A stretch of DNA of 64,000 bases from Hetaerina americana (taxonomy: Eukaryota > Arthropoda > Insecta > Odonata > Calopterygidae): positions 91,216,052-91,280,051 of the forward strand of contig JAKTNV010000004.1 in the NCBI GenBank assembly GCA_022747635.1, given 5' to 3'. The translations under genes and the position numbers were made by a program. This document shows positions 1 through 11,250 of this stretch, piece by piece. The notes under the pieces are model-generated. The model saw nothing but the letters and a program-made list of their open reading frames with translations, had not been told where the DNA came from and ran no database searches. The stretch's first letter is position 1, and each line of letters starts with the position of its first letter.

Positions 1-1585
1 ATGATAGGGACGAAGGTGAAGCAGCGGCGAGGAGTGAGGGTGTAATATGTCGAGAGGCCATATTTCCATCCTTGTAATTTGGGAACCCTTTGGACCCTAT
101 CCTGGGTAACAGGCTGTCGGGGCCATAAAATCGCCGACGGGGAGGGAGAGAGGTGGGGGAGGAGTATGAGAGAGAGTTTACGGGAACGAAATACGAATGA
201 AGAGAGGCGAAAGCCGGAGGCCAAAACCAAAAGATATCCATTGTTGTGGTCTTATTTATCGCCAGGCGCGTGAATAATCGCCTCCATTGTTTGTCATCGA
301 GGCAGCGGGGCAGAGGTGAGACCGGAAGTGTGGCATGTCTCTGCGACCCAAAATGGCAGCCTCGTCCGCGATCGTAATTTCGCCCGAGGTATTATGAATG
401 GATTTTCCGTTTCTGCAGTTATTTGAAGAGCCAAGGGCTCGGAGGCTTTCGAAAGCTTTCGAAATGCGTTTCCATACTGGGTGATGCTGTACACACCCAC
501 GTCACACTCTGCAAAAGGTGGAAGACTAATAGGCGCGTGATTCTAGTCTTCCATGCAGTACAAGCGATAAAAACAAAGGTATTTCTTTAACGAACACTTA
601 GAGGACGTTCTTGCTAATTATCGCAGTATTATATGCATAGGTATGCTCATATTGCATATTCAGGTAAGCGACTAAATTAACTTTAGATAAAGGAGGTTAT
701 TTAGCTATTGAATCCTTAGAGGAACAGCTGATCTGAAATAAAAGCAGAGTAGGGACTAATTAGCTCCGCAGAAGAAGAAAATTATTCCTGAAAACTCACA
801 CAACCACATATTGCCTATACTGTAACAAACTTAGGATCTTCAATTTATTACTTGAGTGTAACGTAAACTCGGCATACCATTTGTAGCAGAAGTTTACTCC
901 TTTATTATGAATTGAAAAATAATATGCCAATATATAAGGAGATAAAAACCTTTTGAATTGACCTCTTTGATTAGGAGCTTGTTATAAATTGGAAGCTTTG
1001 TCGGGGAAGTCTTAATTTTATTCCGTTTTCTTGGTTTACTTACCTTTAAGAGTGCCCCTGTACACACAAAGACCAATATGAGTGGTTAAAACTGCTCAAT
1101 GGAGTAGCAAAAATTGCTTATGGTTGTTATAACGGTGAAGGCTTCTTCAATACCTGGTGCTAGCATCGATAACAGATATTGCGAGGTAATGAGGAGGGGT
1201 AGAGATAAACAAAACGTTTCATTTATGGTTTTCTCAAAGAATATGTGTCCTTTTCTCTCCAGGAACAAGAAGAGAAGACTGAATTTACTGTGATTAGTTC
1301 GTCGAACTATAAGATTAAATATAACATAAAAAGTCGCTTTCAATTTACGTACACTTGACTAAAGAGGACTAATGCAAGGGAAATGCACCAACATGAGAGG
1401 CATATAGAACAATAAGTTGATTTTTCACGCAGCAAAAGTGTTTCTCAGAATAATCAATAACATCATGGAGAGCAGGGAAATAAATACTCGGGGACGATCG
1501 GTTTGGCCTCAGGAAGTACCAAGGCACACCTGATCACAAAACAGTAACTAGGCCACTACCTTTGGTAGAAGTGGTAATAGAGAGG
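1..1585. other. Unannotated non-coding stretch
   Basis: No gene, RNA or repeat recognised. The first 500 bases are mixed GC with purine-rich runs; the rest is AT-rich. Open frames here are short, have no recognisable motif, and look like chance. Confidence 0.6.
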
Positions 1586-1589
1586 AAAA

Positions 1590-2400
1590 AAGAATACAAT
1601 CAGGATGAATTTCCCTATTTCTTATATTTTGGGAAAGCATTTAGAAGGGTGAATTGGATGAAATTAACAACTGCATTACATAAAAAGTGTAGTGCTTGAG
1701 ATGGGAGACTTCTCCGCAACCTGCAGATGTCAGAGACTGGGCAGGAACGAGTGGTGGATGGAAGGAGTTAGAAAGAGGAGCAAGAAATGGATCCATTTTA
1801 ACCTGTGCTTTTCAAACGTACATAATACTTGCATGTAAAGGAAGCGGTAGATGAGGCATGGGAAGAACTGGAGGAAGGAATGAAAGTGCTGGTAAATTAT
1901 AAAATCAGATAGATTTACTAATGATCAAACTTTAGTTTTTTAGTCACCTAAGGGATTGTAAATTCTGCTGAGTGCATTGAAAGGTCAGTGAAATTACTAT
2001 GGGATGAGAAAAAATGTTGATAAAACAAAGGTTATGTGGTTTTTATGAAAGACAAAGCTAAATTTAGTGTCAAACTAGGGGGCAAAAACTAGAGCAGGTT
2101 GAACAGTTTACGTGTCTCGGAATTTTTTTGGAGAGAAATGGTTAAAGTTCTGGACATAGAAGAAATAGAATTTCGTTGGGCAATGATGCTTCACAAGGAG
2201 GAGGGAGTTGATGATAGGGACGATAAGTAAGGATGTTAAGAAATGGCTCTTCAAAACCACTGTATCGAGCGTAGTTTTTTACGGTTCGGTAAGATGGTCA
2301 TTGAAGCAGGATGATAGACGTAGATTGGAGGATTTTGAAATGTGGGTGTGGAGGAGGATGGAGAAGGTGATGTGAGTAGAAGGGAAAACGAATGAGGAAA
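1590..2400 (+). pseudogene. Decayed non-LTR retrotransposon (LINE) reverse transcriptase
   Basis: Conceptual translation across frames gives recognisable LINE reverse transcriptase blocks in the right order. A KAFRRVNW block near 1637 corresponds to the usual KAFDRV(D/N)W. An acidic VKEAVDEAWEELEEG segment lies near 1840-1885. A degraded catalytic box, RFTNDQ near 1911-1930, stands where (Y/F)ADDQ is expected. NVDKTKVMWF lies near 2013-2042, then KKWLFKTTVSSVVFYGS and LEDFEMWVWRRMEKV near 2240-2370. Several in-frame stops and frameshifts interrupt it, so it is dead. An intact element would copy its own RNA into the genome by target-primed reverse transcription. The order and motifs are seen directly; family membership follows from LINE biology. 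The clade is not assigned. The endonuclease end is missing or beyond recognition. Confidence 0.75.
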
Positions 2401-2404
2401 TAAA

Positions 2405-2710
2405 ATCTGTTAGACTCACTGATGATTAAAATTAAGTTTTTTTTCACCAAAAATAAACAATGGTAATGGTTATAAACAATGCTGAGTTCATTGAAAGGGC
2501 AGCGGAATTGGAAAACTCTAAAAAGGAGATGTAAGGATTCATGGTTTGAAACCGTCGATGGAAGGGCGTAGAATTTAAGCTAATATCCATGCGCTGTATA
2601 AAAGATTAAACCAAGGTTTGTATTGAAACAACTCAGGGAGAAGAAGGTTATATTAAGTGCGGAGGGAAGCGTTGGTTATGAGGGAGGATTGGACTCCAAC
2701 GTTCTCTAAA
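2405..2710 (+). pseudogene. Second partial LINE reverse transcriptase copy, adjoining the first
   Basis: The sequence around 2411-2515 repeats, with divergence, the part of the preceding relic at about 1911-2005. Both carry an RxTxD-type remnant of the catalytic box (VRLTDD here) followed by a shared stretch around 'gctgagt(g/t)cattgaaagg'. The downstream part to about 2710 is purine-rich and matches only loosely. This is either a tandem partial duplication of the relic or a second fragment of the same family. It has no open frame of useful length. Confidence 0.5.
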
Positions 2711-5700
2711 CCAATAAAATTTCCCCCCTGCTCGTGAACCAAAAGCATTAAGAATTACTTCCTCCAGAATAAACTCCGGAGGAGGCCTGCTCTATAAATG
2801 AGAATAAATTCCTGGAGGAACACGAAACAGAAACTACGAAAATTTGATGTCCTGGATACATTACCACTTACCCACTTTGCCATCTGTAACATTTAGTTTC
2901 GATTGAAGTTAAGTACTGGCTGGGTTTTAAAAATAAACAACTTTTTCAGCAAAATAGGCAATTGGGGATCTGTACAGAAAAAGAAATACGTGAATAAACT
3001 GAGCAAGGCCAAGCAAGGGTCAGAGCAAACACTTTCTCGACAACGTAATTAATTTAAAATATAATAAAATAAAAAATTCAAGAAAAGATTTCATACATTT
3101 CGGCCTATTCATGGTGCTGTTTCACCTATCCATTGAGCACGTTGACAATGATATAATTGTGTTAAAATGCTTATGAACATTTTAAATTTAAATACTGCAG
3201 TTGTTTAAAATAATTTAATATGTATTAATCTCCAAATTTCATTTCATTTCAACTTTAATTGATAGCAATATCAATCATTTATGTTTACGTCTTTACCTGA
3301 CTAATCACAGGTCACAACTATGAGAAAATTTTCTCCTGAAAGCTTTATTTTGCAAGTATAAGTTAAATTAGTCATATCTTGTTATTAATAAATAGAGCAA
3401 TGATTAAAGTAGTGCAATGGAACAGTAGTTTTCGGCTTTAGGTTCAAAATTAGGAAGCTAATGAATTCCAAAGGTATAATAAATTGTTACAAATTAAAGT
3501 AAATGGCTTGTGACGAATAACTAAGGAAATAATAGGACATCCCTTAATTTTTGTGAGCAAATTCGTTAGAATTTGAAAAATAACCCTATAAAAGCTTCTT
3601 CACTCATCAATTTACCTATGATTTACATTTTATATCCAGGCTATCGCTTAGACACAAAAGACACAACTAAAGTGATTACAGAGAGGAACAATTTTCACTA
3701 ATTATAATGGCATACCTTTGGCAAAGTACTACAACTCGGGTAATACGTATAAAGGGAAACGATGAGGAATGTCGCCGCGTCCCTAGAAATGAAGAATAAT
3801 TCCCCAGATTTCTCATGGGTAGAGTTGGAGGGAAACTCGGGAGTGGAGTGAGCAGGGTTTTGACACGAAGAGCATGGGTTAAGTGGTTGACTTATTGTGA
3901 TGCCTAGAAAATAGTGAAGGGCCTCAGTGCTCACATACGCCACGCATTACTGCATGCCATTTCAGTGCACTTGTTGCTACCGTGTCATGCATTAAGGAAT
4001 GAATGTACGATTGCGATTTCAGCTGCGCTCCCGTTGGATTAATTACGATATCCATTTCTAGATTCCATGGCCGTGTTGAAGCCAATGAGTGGGCACTACA
4101 AAACACAACGCAACACTAATTTCCATTTCCTTCATGAAGTCTGTTCCAACTATTTCTCCATGATAAAGGATCATACCGTTGCATCAAAATGAATTATGCA
4201 AAATATAAATATTAAAATACATTATTTAAGAAATATTTTCAGATTAGATATGAAATACACTTTGAGAGTTGTAAAATGGGAATACATGACTGAGTACGGT
4301 CAAAATTATAGGTTTCATTTTGCGCCGGCTTATCTTATACGAATCAAGTTTTTTCGCCAAACCAAGTAATTATCAATATTGTAAGAAGAGAAGACTTAAC
4401 CTTGTTTCACATTCATTTCCCCAGTGCGTTTGGAGCTAAAAGTTTTGAAAGTATATCATTAATCAATGAGTTATATTTACTTTCTATATTAATGTACATG
4501 GTCTCTAAAGAAAGAGCTATGTTTCAAAATTTCATACTATCTCTTACAGAAACACAAGATTTTAAACTTACAATTTCAATGCTTATAAAGTTCCTCAAAC
4601 TCCCAATTAATTATGATAATAAGCCAGGTGAAAACATTTTATTAAACAACGATAATGCACTCGAAATGTCGAGAAATCGCAAAGTAAAAGTCTCATTTTT
4701 GCACCATTAGAGTTATTATTATGTGTTTGAGTAATTATTTTATAACAAGCCTGTAGGAAGGGAATACCTTTCACTTGAATTCTGAACGCATCCATTACAT
4801 AGATCCTTTTAACTAACCCCCTCGCCAACCGACTATGTGCCAGATGATCCGATTGGAAAAGAGCTGTTTCAATCCTATTATCTTATTATTTCTCGTTTAC
4901 ATGCGTCGATCGCCCCCTATGGAAGTAATTTTACTAAACACGCCAAGTAAATGGCAATATTTCTGTTTAAAAGATGTTGTACTACAGACTTAATTTAAAA
5001 TACGAGTTTCACCGACTTGCAGCATCATCAGATATAAATTTACATGCGGCACTGGGGCGTATAAGCTTAGGACAGGGAGAAGGAGGGTGGCCATGGTGGG
5101 GTGAGGAAGGGTGGGATATTGAAGGTGGGGATCGGAGTTATTTGGGCAAGGGGAGAGGTGGTAGTGCCGAGGCTATGCCGTGGCATTGGGGTGGGGTGGA
5201 GGGGCATAGGGAGGGTGGGGGCGATCAGGTGGGCTGAAGGGTCAGTTTTTTTTCCCTTAAGGGTAGTTTCTCGAATAGGAGTGGGGAGGGTTGTGGTTTC
5301 AGTTGCTCGTTTTAAGGGATCCTTTTGGAGTGAGTCTACCAAGTCCCTTTTTATCTCTTTTGCTCGAGAGCGTGCAATTTTATTCCTTTAGGGAAAATAT
5401 ACAGTATTCGGGAAAATATTTGCTATTGTGTTTGAATTCTATGCAATGTTTTCAAAGAGATCATTGTAATTCTGATTTTTGTGACTACCAGCGCCGTCTT
5501 TGGCTGGTGTCTTGAAAATTCTCCCTCTCTAACCGACATAACAGACGTTGGCACTGACGCATTTTAATTTAGTATAAATGCCTGATTTGGAAAGTGATTG
5601 CTGTTTGTCTTTGCCATTAGTTATGCGTTTGAAGAGAGTGAGGGGTAGGTAAAAGGCCGCTCTGAGTGAAGGGGGAAGGTGATTCGCGATCTTATCGGCG

Positions 5701-7383
5701 ATATCTCCCAGTAGTGGAATCGAGCACCAGTTTCCGTCTTTTGATTTTGCAGACTAAGATGAGGATTTTCTATTTATGGCCATTGCTTTTTTCCTTCTCC
5801 GTAGTACTTTTAAAAATAGATTAGGGTTTTACCCATTGATTGTGGCTGATTGATAATTATACAAAGTTCTACGTACTTTGAGTTTATTAACCCGTGGTAT
5901 CTTACAATTAAGTCCACGAAAAAGTACAAAATATTTTGACATGAATGCACAAAATGCTTCCGAGAAGTGAAGCTTTAAACCGAGAATTACACCAATAATT
6001 CTGATGCAGAATAAATATTCGATTAAATTCATTCTTGTACGTCAATTCGAATTATTCTCGTATTTTTTTGCCACCTCCGTCATTCAGTCAATGATTCCTG
6101 GGTGGGATACAATTCTCTTGTCTGCATATTTAAAAAATGTAAAAGTTAAGGATTTTAAAAAGCCATTCTCTCTATCACTCAACAAGACTCAAATTACTGC
6201 ATTTAACTATCACGGTTCTAAAAAAATTCAGTTGCTGTAAATAATGGTTGATGCTAGCGTGACAAAGAGAAGAGTACTCCGAGCGTACGTGTAAAATCAT
6301 CAAAGGGTTTACTGAACACACAGCTGGAATGAGGACATTAATTAATAGGTTTCTTCAAATCAACTGATGCAAATTGTCAAAAGAAATTTATGGTATATTT
6401 AACGATTTTCGATGGCAAGCGAGAAAAACAAAATTCACCATCAAAAAATGCTCCAAGTACCATCAGAATAATTTCCATGGTTTTGAAACGTTAAAGACTT
6501 TTCAATAGGTTAGTAAATCTTTATAAATTAAATATTACCTACAGAGTTCAAAATTATCCTCTGTTAAAATTCTTGCTTTGGGAACCGAATGACGAAAAAT
6601 ACTTTTAATTAATTGCTCTTTTAAAGCACAACGTTACCCGTCACTGAATCACCTTTGAAACTCAGGCTTGCATCAGCAATTGCCTTCCCACGCAGGTGCG
6701 ATCACTTAAACTGTTGGCGGAAGGTTATGCGAACGCTGACTTTGAGTGGGAAGAGCTGAAGAAAAAGAAAAAGTGAACGAGAGAGTTGGAAGTAGAAGTG
6801 GGAAGAGAAAAAGAGGTTACGGCTGAAAGGGAGAAAGAGGGAGGGAGAGAGGCAAACATACAGGGAATGGCAGCGTTCGAAGAAAAAATAAAGAGAGAAA
6901 GGGGAAGGAAGGGAATTGATTCCATTTGGGTAAATGGAAGATCTGCTGGTATCTGCGAAACTACAGGAGCGTGAAAGCAGTGGCGTAGGGGAATGGGTGT
7001 GGGATCAGATCGAGGGAAACTTTGGGGGAGGAAGGAGAAATGAGGGTATCAGCGGGGGGCTCCCAAAGGCGAAGGGTGGATCCCTACAGGGAGGGGGAGG
7101 TCGGTGAGGGAAGTCAACTGCGGGGCCGACGCGTGCAAACGCGTGAGTGGAGGAAAGGGCGAGGGGGTGGGCAGCAAGCGGATCCAAAGATAAACCGAAT
7201 CGAAGGAGTGCAAGGCGACTACGAGGAGGCTCATCCCCCTCCAGCTGAAGAATTCATTGGCTGCTAGGGTTTTGATTTCGAAGTAAAACAAGATGGAGAT
7301 AGTCCAATCTATTGCACAAGCAAAAACACATATTAGTAGTCCTGATTATATAAATAAATATATATGCTTTCTATATGTATATG

Positions 7384-7388
<5 letters not shown>
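2711..7388. other. Unannotated stretch with two purine-rich islands
   Basis: Mostly AT-rich non-coding sequence. Two GC-rich, purine-rich islands stand out, 5075-5300 and 6725-7200, dominated by GGGAGG/GGTGGGG-like runs on the + strand. Long open frames on the minus strand across these islands reflect the lack of purine-containing stop codons in a pyrimidine-rich strand. No gene recognised. Confidence 0.55.

Positions 7389-7421
<33 letters not shown>
7389..7421. repeat. (TA)n microsatellite
   Basis: An uninterrupted TA run, preceded by degenerate TATATGTATG. It sits at the 3' tail of a LINE-like end read on the minus strand, so it may be that element's tail. Confidence 0.95.
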
Positions 7422-7423
<2 letters not shown>

Positions 7424-7500
7424 CAGTATTTCAATCCAAAGATTGGTTTAGTGCAGCCCTCCATTCTTCCCTATTTAGTGTTAATTCCCTTACCCTATGA
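7422..7500 (-). mobile_element. LINE-type 3' tail with hairpin, ending in (TA)n
   Basis: Read on the minus strand, the segment contains 'gggctgcactaaaccaatc' and then 'tttggattgaaatactgat', after which it runs into (TA)n. The element CAATC-TTTG-GATTG forms a perfect 5-bp stem with a 4-base loop. Similar 'gctgca...ccagtc..ggactg' tails are a familiar 3' end of arthropod non-LTR retrotransposons. No coding sequence of this copy remains. The assignment rests on resemblance remembered from the family, not on an alignment. Confidence 0.5.
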
Positions 7501-7715
7501 TACGTTACATATATTTTTATTATAAGGTAATCTACCGGTTAAAGTAGGCTTTTAGATGGACACTTCTATCAAATAAATATATTGTGACTCCTAACAGAAC
7601 ACTAAATCCAGCAACCTACTATATTTCAGGTCCCTCTTCATCTCTGAGTATTTCCTTCCTCCTTTCATCCCGTCCAACATCCCTATCCTGTTCCTGCCCT
7701 TTTCTCGACGATAAT
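7500..7715 (-). pseudogene. LINE 3' end: C-terminal codons plus 3' UTR
   Basis: On the minus strand this copy reads REKGRNRIGMLDGMKGGRKY and then SEMKRDLKYSRLL. This nearly matches the better copy at 62850-63112 (KGRNKIGMLDGIKGGRKYSELKRDL). The coding end is followed by a 3' UTR shared with the copies at 63113-63211 and 57955-58080, including a stem-loop of the form CTAC-(T)TTAACC-GGTAG near 7532-7547. The copy is 5'-truncated to its last ~40 codons, as is usual for LINE insertions. It lies head-to-head with another fragment of the same protein at 7876-8150. Confidence 0.75.
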
Positions 7716-7875
7716 ATGGAAGGTGTTGGGGGTGAAGGGGGGATGAAAATATGTGAAGATTGAGGTAATTAATGCCTTATGACAATTCCAGCCATCCAGG
7801 AAGCTTCCACAAAGGGGAAGGAATTGATGACAGAAACGGTGATCAAGTATGCAAAGAAAGGCTCATCAAATACTG

Positions 7876-8150
7876 GATATTGGGTGTGGAAAAATTGAGA
7901 TGTACAAAGAGAAAAACGAATGAGAAACTGATGACTCGGTGGGGAAGATGTGGGGATTGTAGGAGAAATCAAAAGGAGGCAAGAAAGATGGATGCAGATC
8001 ATTTTAATTTGCAAAGGGATGTCGAAAACTATGATAGACGGGGAAATGTTAATGAAAATAAAAAGGGGACGGAAAAAGATGGGCATGTTGGAGGGAATAA
8101 ACGGAAGAAGGAAGTTTAGGTGTAGGCACACAATGCATAGACAAGACTGA
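7876..8150 (+). pseudogene. LINE C-terminal region, frame-damaged
   Basis: Conceptual translation starts with WVWKN, corresponding to the WVWRRMEKV block of the other copies. It continues IVGEIKRRQERWMQIIL, then MSKTMIDGEMLMKIKRGRKK and MGMLEGINGRRKF. This is the same C-terminal region seen at 62850-63112 (GAILWRQEKWL...MLKTVIEGRMLGKRGKGR). The first part and second part are in different frames with stops, so the copy is inactive. It ends near the shared GGRKF/Y block and lacks a recognisable 3' UTR. Opposite orientation to the neighbouring fragment at 7500-7715. Confidence 0.7.
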
Positions 8151-8604
8151 AACTAATTAGCTGGTAACTCAGGAATTGACTCTATTTTGCTTCGGAGGTC
8201 ATTATAAGCAGCCTGCCGCCGTTCCACGTAGGAGGAATAAGTAACAGTGTGGTTATAATTGGTCCTCAAGTGCACCTTTGCGTGGCTTTGAATTCCAAGT
8301 TTTTGATCAAATTTAAATTTATTTGTCAAAAGCACTGTTGTATGACGTGGGCTTTAATGATAATGACATTTGAAATCAAATGACGGTGCAGTTATGTTGC
8401 AAAGAAGAATTTAAGGACATAGAGCGCTCAATGGAAAGCATATACGTGGTTGCGGGCACCTGCCGGTTTGGATTACTTTTTTACACCTGAAACTGTCCTC
8501 CTACATGATTTTAGTAATATTTTTTGAGAAGTAATACTGAATATCAGAAAATAACTTCAAAAGGAAGGAGTAACAGTATAGACAAGAGTGTATGGTAGTA
8601 ATTC
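8151..8604. other. Unannotated non-coding stretch
   Basis: AT-rich, no recognisable gene or repeat between the LINE fragment and the long TA tract. Confidence 0.6.
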
Positions 8605-8625
8605 GTATATATTAATATGTATATG

Positions 8626-8662
<37 letters not shown>

Positions 8663-8698
8663 GTATTAATATAGATTTATATATATATATTAATATAG

Positions 8699-8771
<73 letters not shown>
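8605..8771. repeat. Long interrupted (TA)n tract
   Basis: TA repeats interrupted by TATG and by two copies of 'attaatatagatttatata' (near 8665 and 8690), then about 70 bases of pure TA. The open frames through it (IYIYIY) are artefacts of the dinucleotide. Confidence 0.95.
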
Positions 8772-8772
<1 letters not shown>

Positions 8773-9180
8773 CACAACGTGGATGCATGAGTACCCGCCC
8801 AACGAGAGTCATTGAGTCCACCCTCTCCTTCTCGTCAGCTTCAGCTCACAAACATACCCAGCGACCCTTCGTCAAAACTCCCTAACTGACGAAAACTAAC
8901 TCCACCGCCAGTTCAACAAGCTTTGGTACATTTCTACAAGTCCTCGTGCTCCCAGAATTTGGGTATTCTTCACAGGGCTCCAAACTCCGCACCAACCACC
9001 CCTTTGCCCCTCGGGACACCCTCTCACCGCTTCACCTCATTCTGCCACTCTCACGCCATGTGCCCAAGGCATCATTGGTTTTTCACTCGGCCATTGTCAG
9101 AAGTTAACACGCTGGATTGTTAAACCTTGTGTATATCTTGCAAGCCATTCGGTAAATATGTAAATGTAACAAAAAAATAA
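8772..9180. other. Unidentified C-rich segment between a TA tract and an AATAAA-rich end
   Basis: This segment is much richer in C than its surroundings. It starts directly after the TA tract and ends in A-rich sequence 'gtaacaaaaaaataaatatt', containing an AATAAA. That layout, a distinct body with an A-rich end beside a microsatellite, resembles a retroposed fragment. I recognise no protein or RNA in it. Confidence 0.3.
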
Positions 9181-9811
9181 ATATTTATTACTTACTGCTA
9201 TTTCTGCGGTGGCGAGCAACCCTTAAGTAAGAGGAAGGGAATTCACAGAGAACAAAATTTTTGGCTACGGTTGGAAAAATTGAATGGACAGAATCCTACC
9301 CTGGACCAAAATCGCCGAAGGATTCGTAGTTTTTTGCCTGCTCAAATTTCACTTTAAGATATCTCCGCATACATCTACAGAAATTATGGATCAGATTTGT
9401 CGTTGATAAGTAAGTCATCTCTCCATGACTGCAATATCACTGAATGAGGTTTATTTCTCTTAAAAATACTTTCTCACAATTCTGTGGATAAATGAAATGT
9501 TGATTTTTTCACTATCAATAGTAACATTTCATGATTAAGTCATAAAGTCACTTCTCCAAAAACGATTACAGTCTTAAAACTGAAGCTTCATTCTAGTGGT
9601 CACGCTGACCTATAAATATACATGTATATGACATGTCAGAGAAAAAACATTTTTTCTGTTGCTACCTTCAATCCTCTGTACCAGAAAGCATAATGTTCTT
9701 TAATATATTATAAAAGAAAACGCGGAAATGAGGGCGTGCTTGTCCCCAGAAAAAGCCATTGACATGTTAATAATAATTTAGCCACATTTTATTTTATTTA
9801 AATTAATAATT
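9181..9811. other. Unannotated AT-rich stretch
   Basis: No gene or named repeat seen. Confidence 0.6.
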
Positions 9812-10001
9812 TTTAAATATAGTATACAATAAAGAAAAACTGGTATATTTAAAGCTACCGGTGTCGATAGTTACATTGAAGCCGGTTGCATTAATAAATT
9901 TTATTTTCTAGAAAATTGCCAATTTTTAATCAATTAAGTCCCAAACGTTTTCATTTCGTATTAAACATACCAGTTTTTCTTTAATATATACTGTATTTAA
10001 A
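9812..10001. mobile_element. Foldback / MITE-like element with 40-bp inverted arms
   Basis: Positions 9812-9851 and 9962-10001 are inverted copies of each other. They match at 36 of 40 positions and share the core 'aaagaaaaactggtat'. The spacer of 110 bases carries no open frame. Size and structure fit a non-autonomous DNA transposon or a foldback sequence. No clear target-site duplication can be picked out because the flanks are simple A/T. The parent family is not known. Confidence 0.5.
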
Positions 10002-10600
10002 TTTTATTTTAATTAATTACGATATTTCCCTATTTCACGCCTGAGATGAATCTTTGTGCCTGGGATTATATTAGATGGAAGAAGACGCAAGTCATGAAAT
10101 GAAAGTACCACTGATGGTAAGAATGCATATTATGGCACACTGTTGGTTTAAAAAAAAACAATATGGTTAGAGAGCGTAATCAATTTTTCCTTATGAAGAA
10201 GCGGAGCATAAAAAAACCAAAAATATTCCAGTACTAATACAATCGAAAAAACCATTTTTTTGGGAAATACTGACAAAAAGTTTTTGTTCTACAGAAAATT
10301 ACTGAATGACGTTGATTTAACGATTTCATTTGCATAAACCAGTATTTTAAACATAAAAAAATAAATAAAATGAGCTACATTTGAACTTAGATTGTATCAA
10401 TTGGTGCGAACAAGGGTTTTCCAGTGGAATGATAATCTTACGAATAATGCTAATCATTCTGGTGTGTTAATACACCGGCGTGTCTGCATGTGATGTGACT
10501 TTATGGTATTTCCCACGGTGATAGAGTTTAATCCATCTTGTTTCTGCAGCATTTTAATGGCTATCTGAGGAAAGGCTTCATCTCCGTATTTAGGGAGGCA
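10002..10600. other. Unannotated AT-rich stretch
   Basis: No gene or repeat recognised. Confidence 0.55.
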
Positions 10601-10734
10601 GGGGGCGTGGGGGTAAAAGGAAGACACTCTGGGATCCAAAGACGAAATGGATGAGAGAGGGAGAGGATCCACTCCAATCGTGGAAAAAGGGGTGATCGAA
10701 AAGGGGGGGGGGTTGTGAGGAGGAGGCGGCTCGG

Positions 10735-11250
10735 GGGAAGGAGGATCGGGTGATGGGGTGCCGCGCCACCCCATTCGCTCTCCGGAGCGACCTGTCGTAT
10801 TCGGGACGGCAGTCGAGCGCGACGACGGTCCGGTTCCCGGAGCGGGTTCGGAGGGGGTGCGGGCGATGGGTGCGGTGAGAGGGAGCTTCCACTCTGACGG
10901 AAGGGCAGGACGAGTGGGGAATGTTGAAGGAGAGGCGGAATGGGATTTTAAGTGGATTCGAAGTCGCCGTGAAATTTCTCTTCGCAGTGAGCTATCTCTG
11001 CTCTTGCGTGCGGTCGTCGACGAGGCTCAATGCTCAATAAGGTCTTTCACGTTGATTTCGCGGATTAGACGCCAAAGAGGGTTTTCAGTTGAGGAGACTA
11101 CTCTCGCGATTTTGCAGGTACTGCGTTCTCTGCTCACGAGCGCTGAGCGAACGACTGCTTGCTCATCCGAGCGGCCGGTCCGTACGTTCCGCCTTATGGC
11201 AGCATCTCTTCCACACAGTGCTTGTACACTTGAAGGAGAATAAGAGGACT
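10735..11250. other. CpG-dense block, possible promoter or exon-containing region
   Basis: Unlike the surrounding AT-rich DNA, this block is GC-rich with many CpG dinucleotides and is preceded by a purine-rich island (10600-10734) with a run of ten G. One + strand frame is open for about 160 codons. Inside it lies a possible exon, 10988-11117, bounded by an acceptor-like 'ttctcttcgcag' and a donor-like 'cag|gtactg'. The encoded peptide (ELSLLLRAVVDEAQCSIRSF...) is not one I recognise. It could be a promoter-proximal region, an exon, or old transposon sequence. The open frame alone is weak evidence in GC-rich DNA. Confidence 0.25.
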
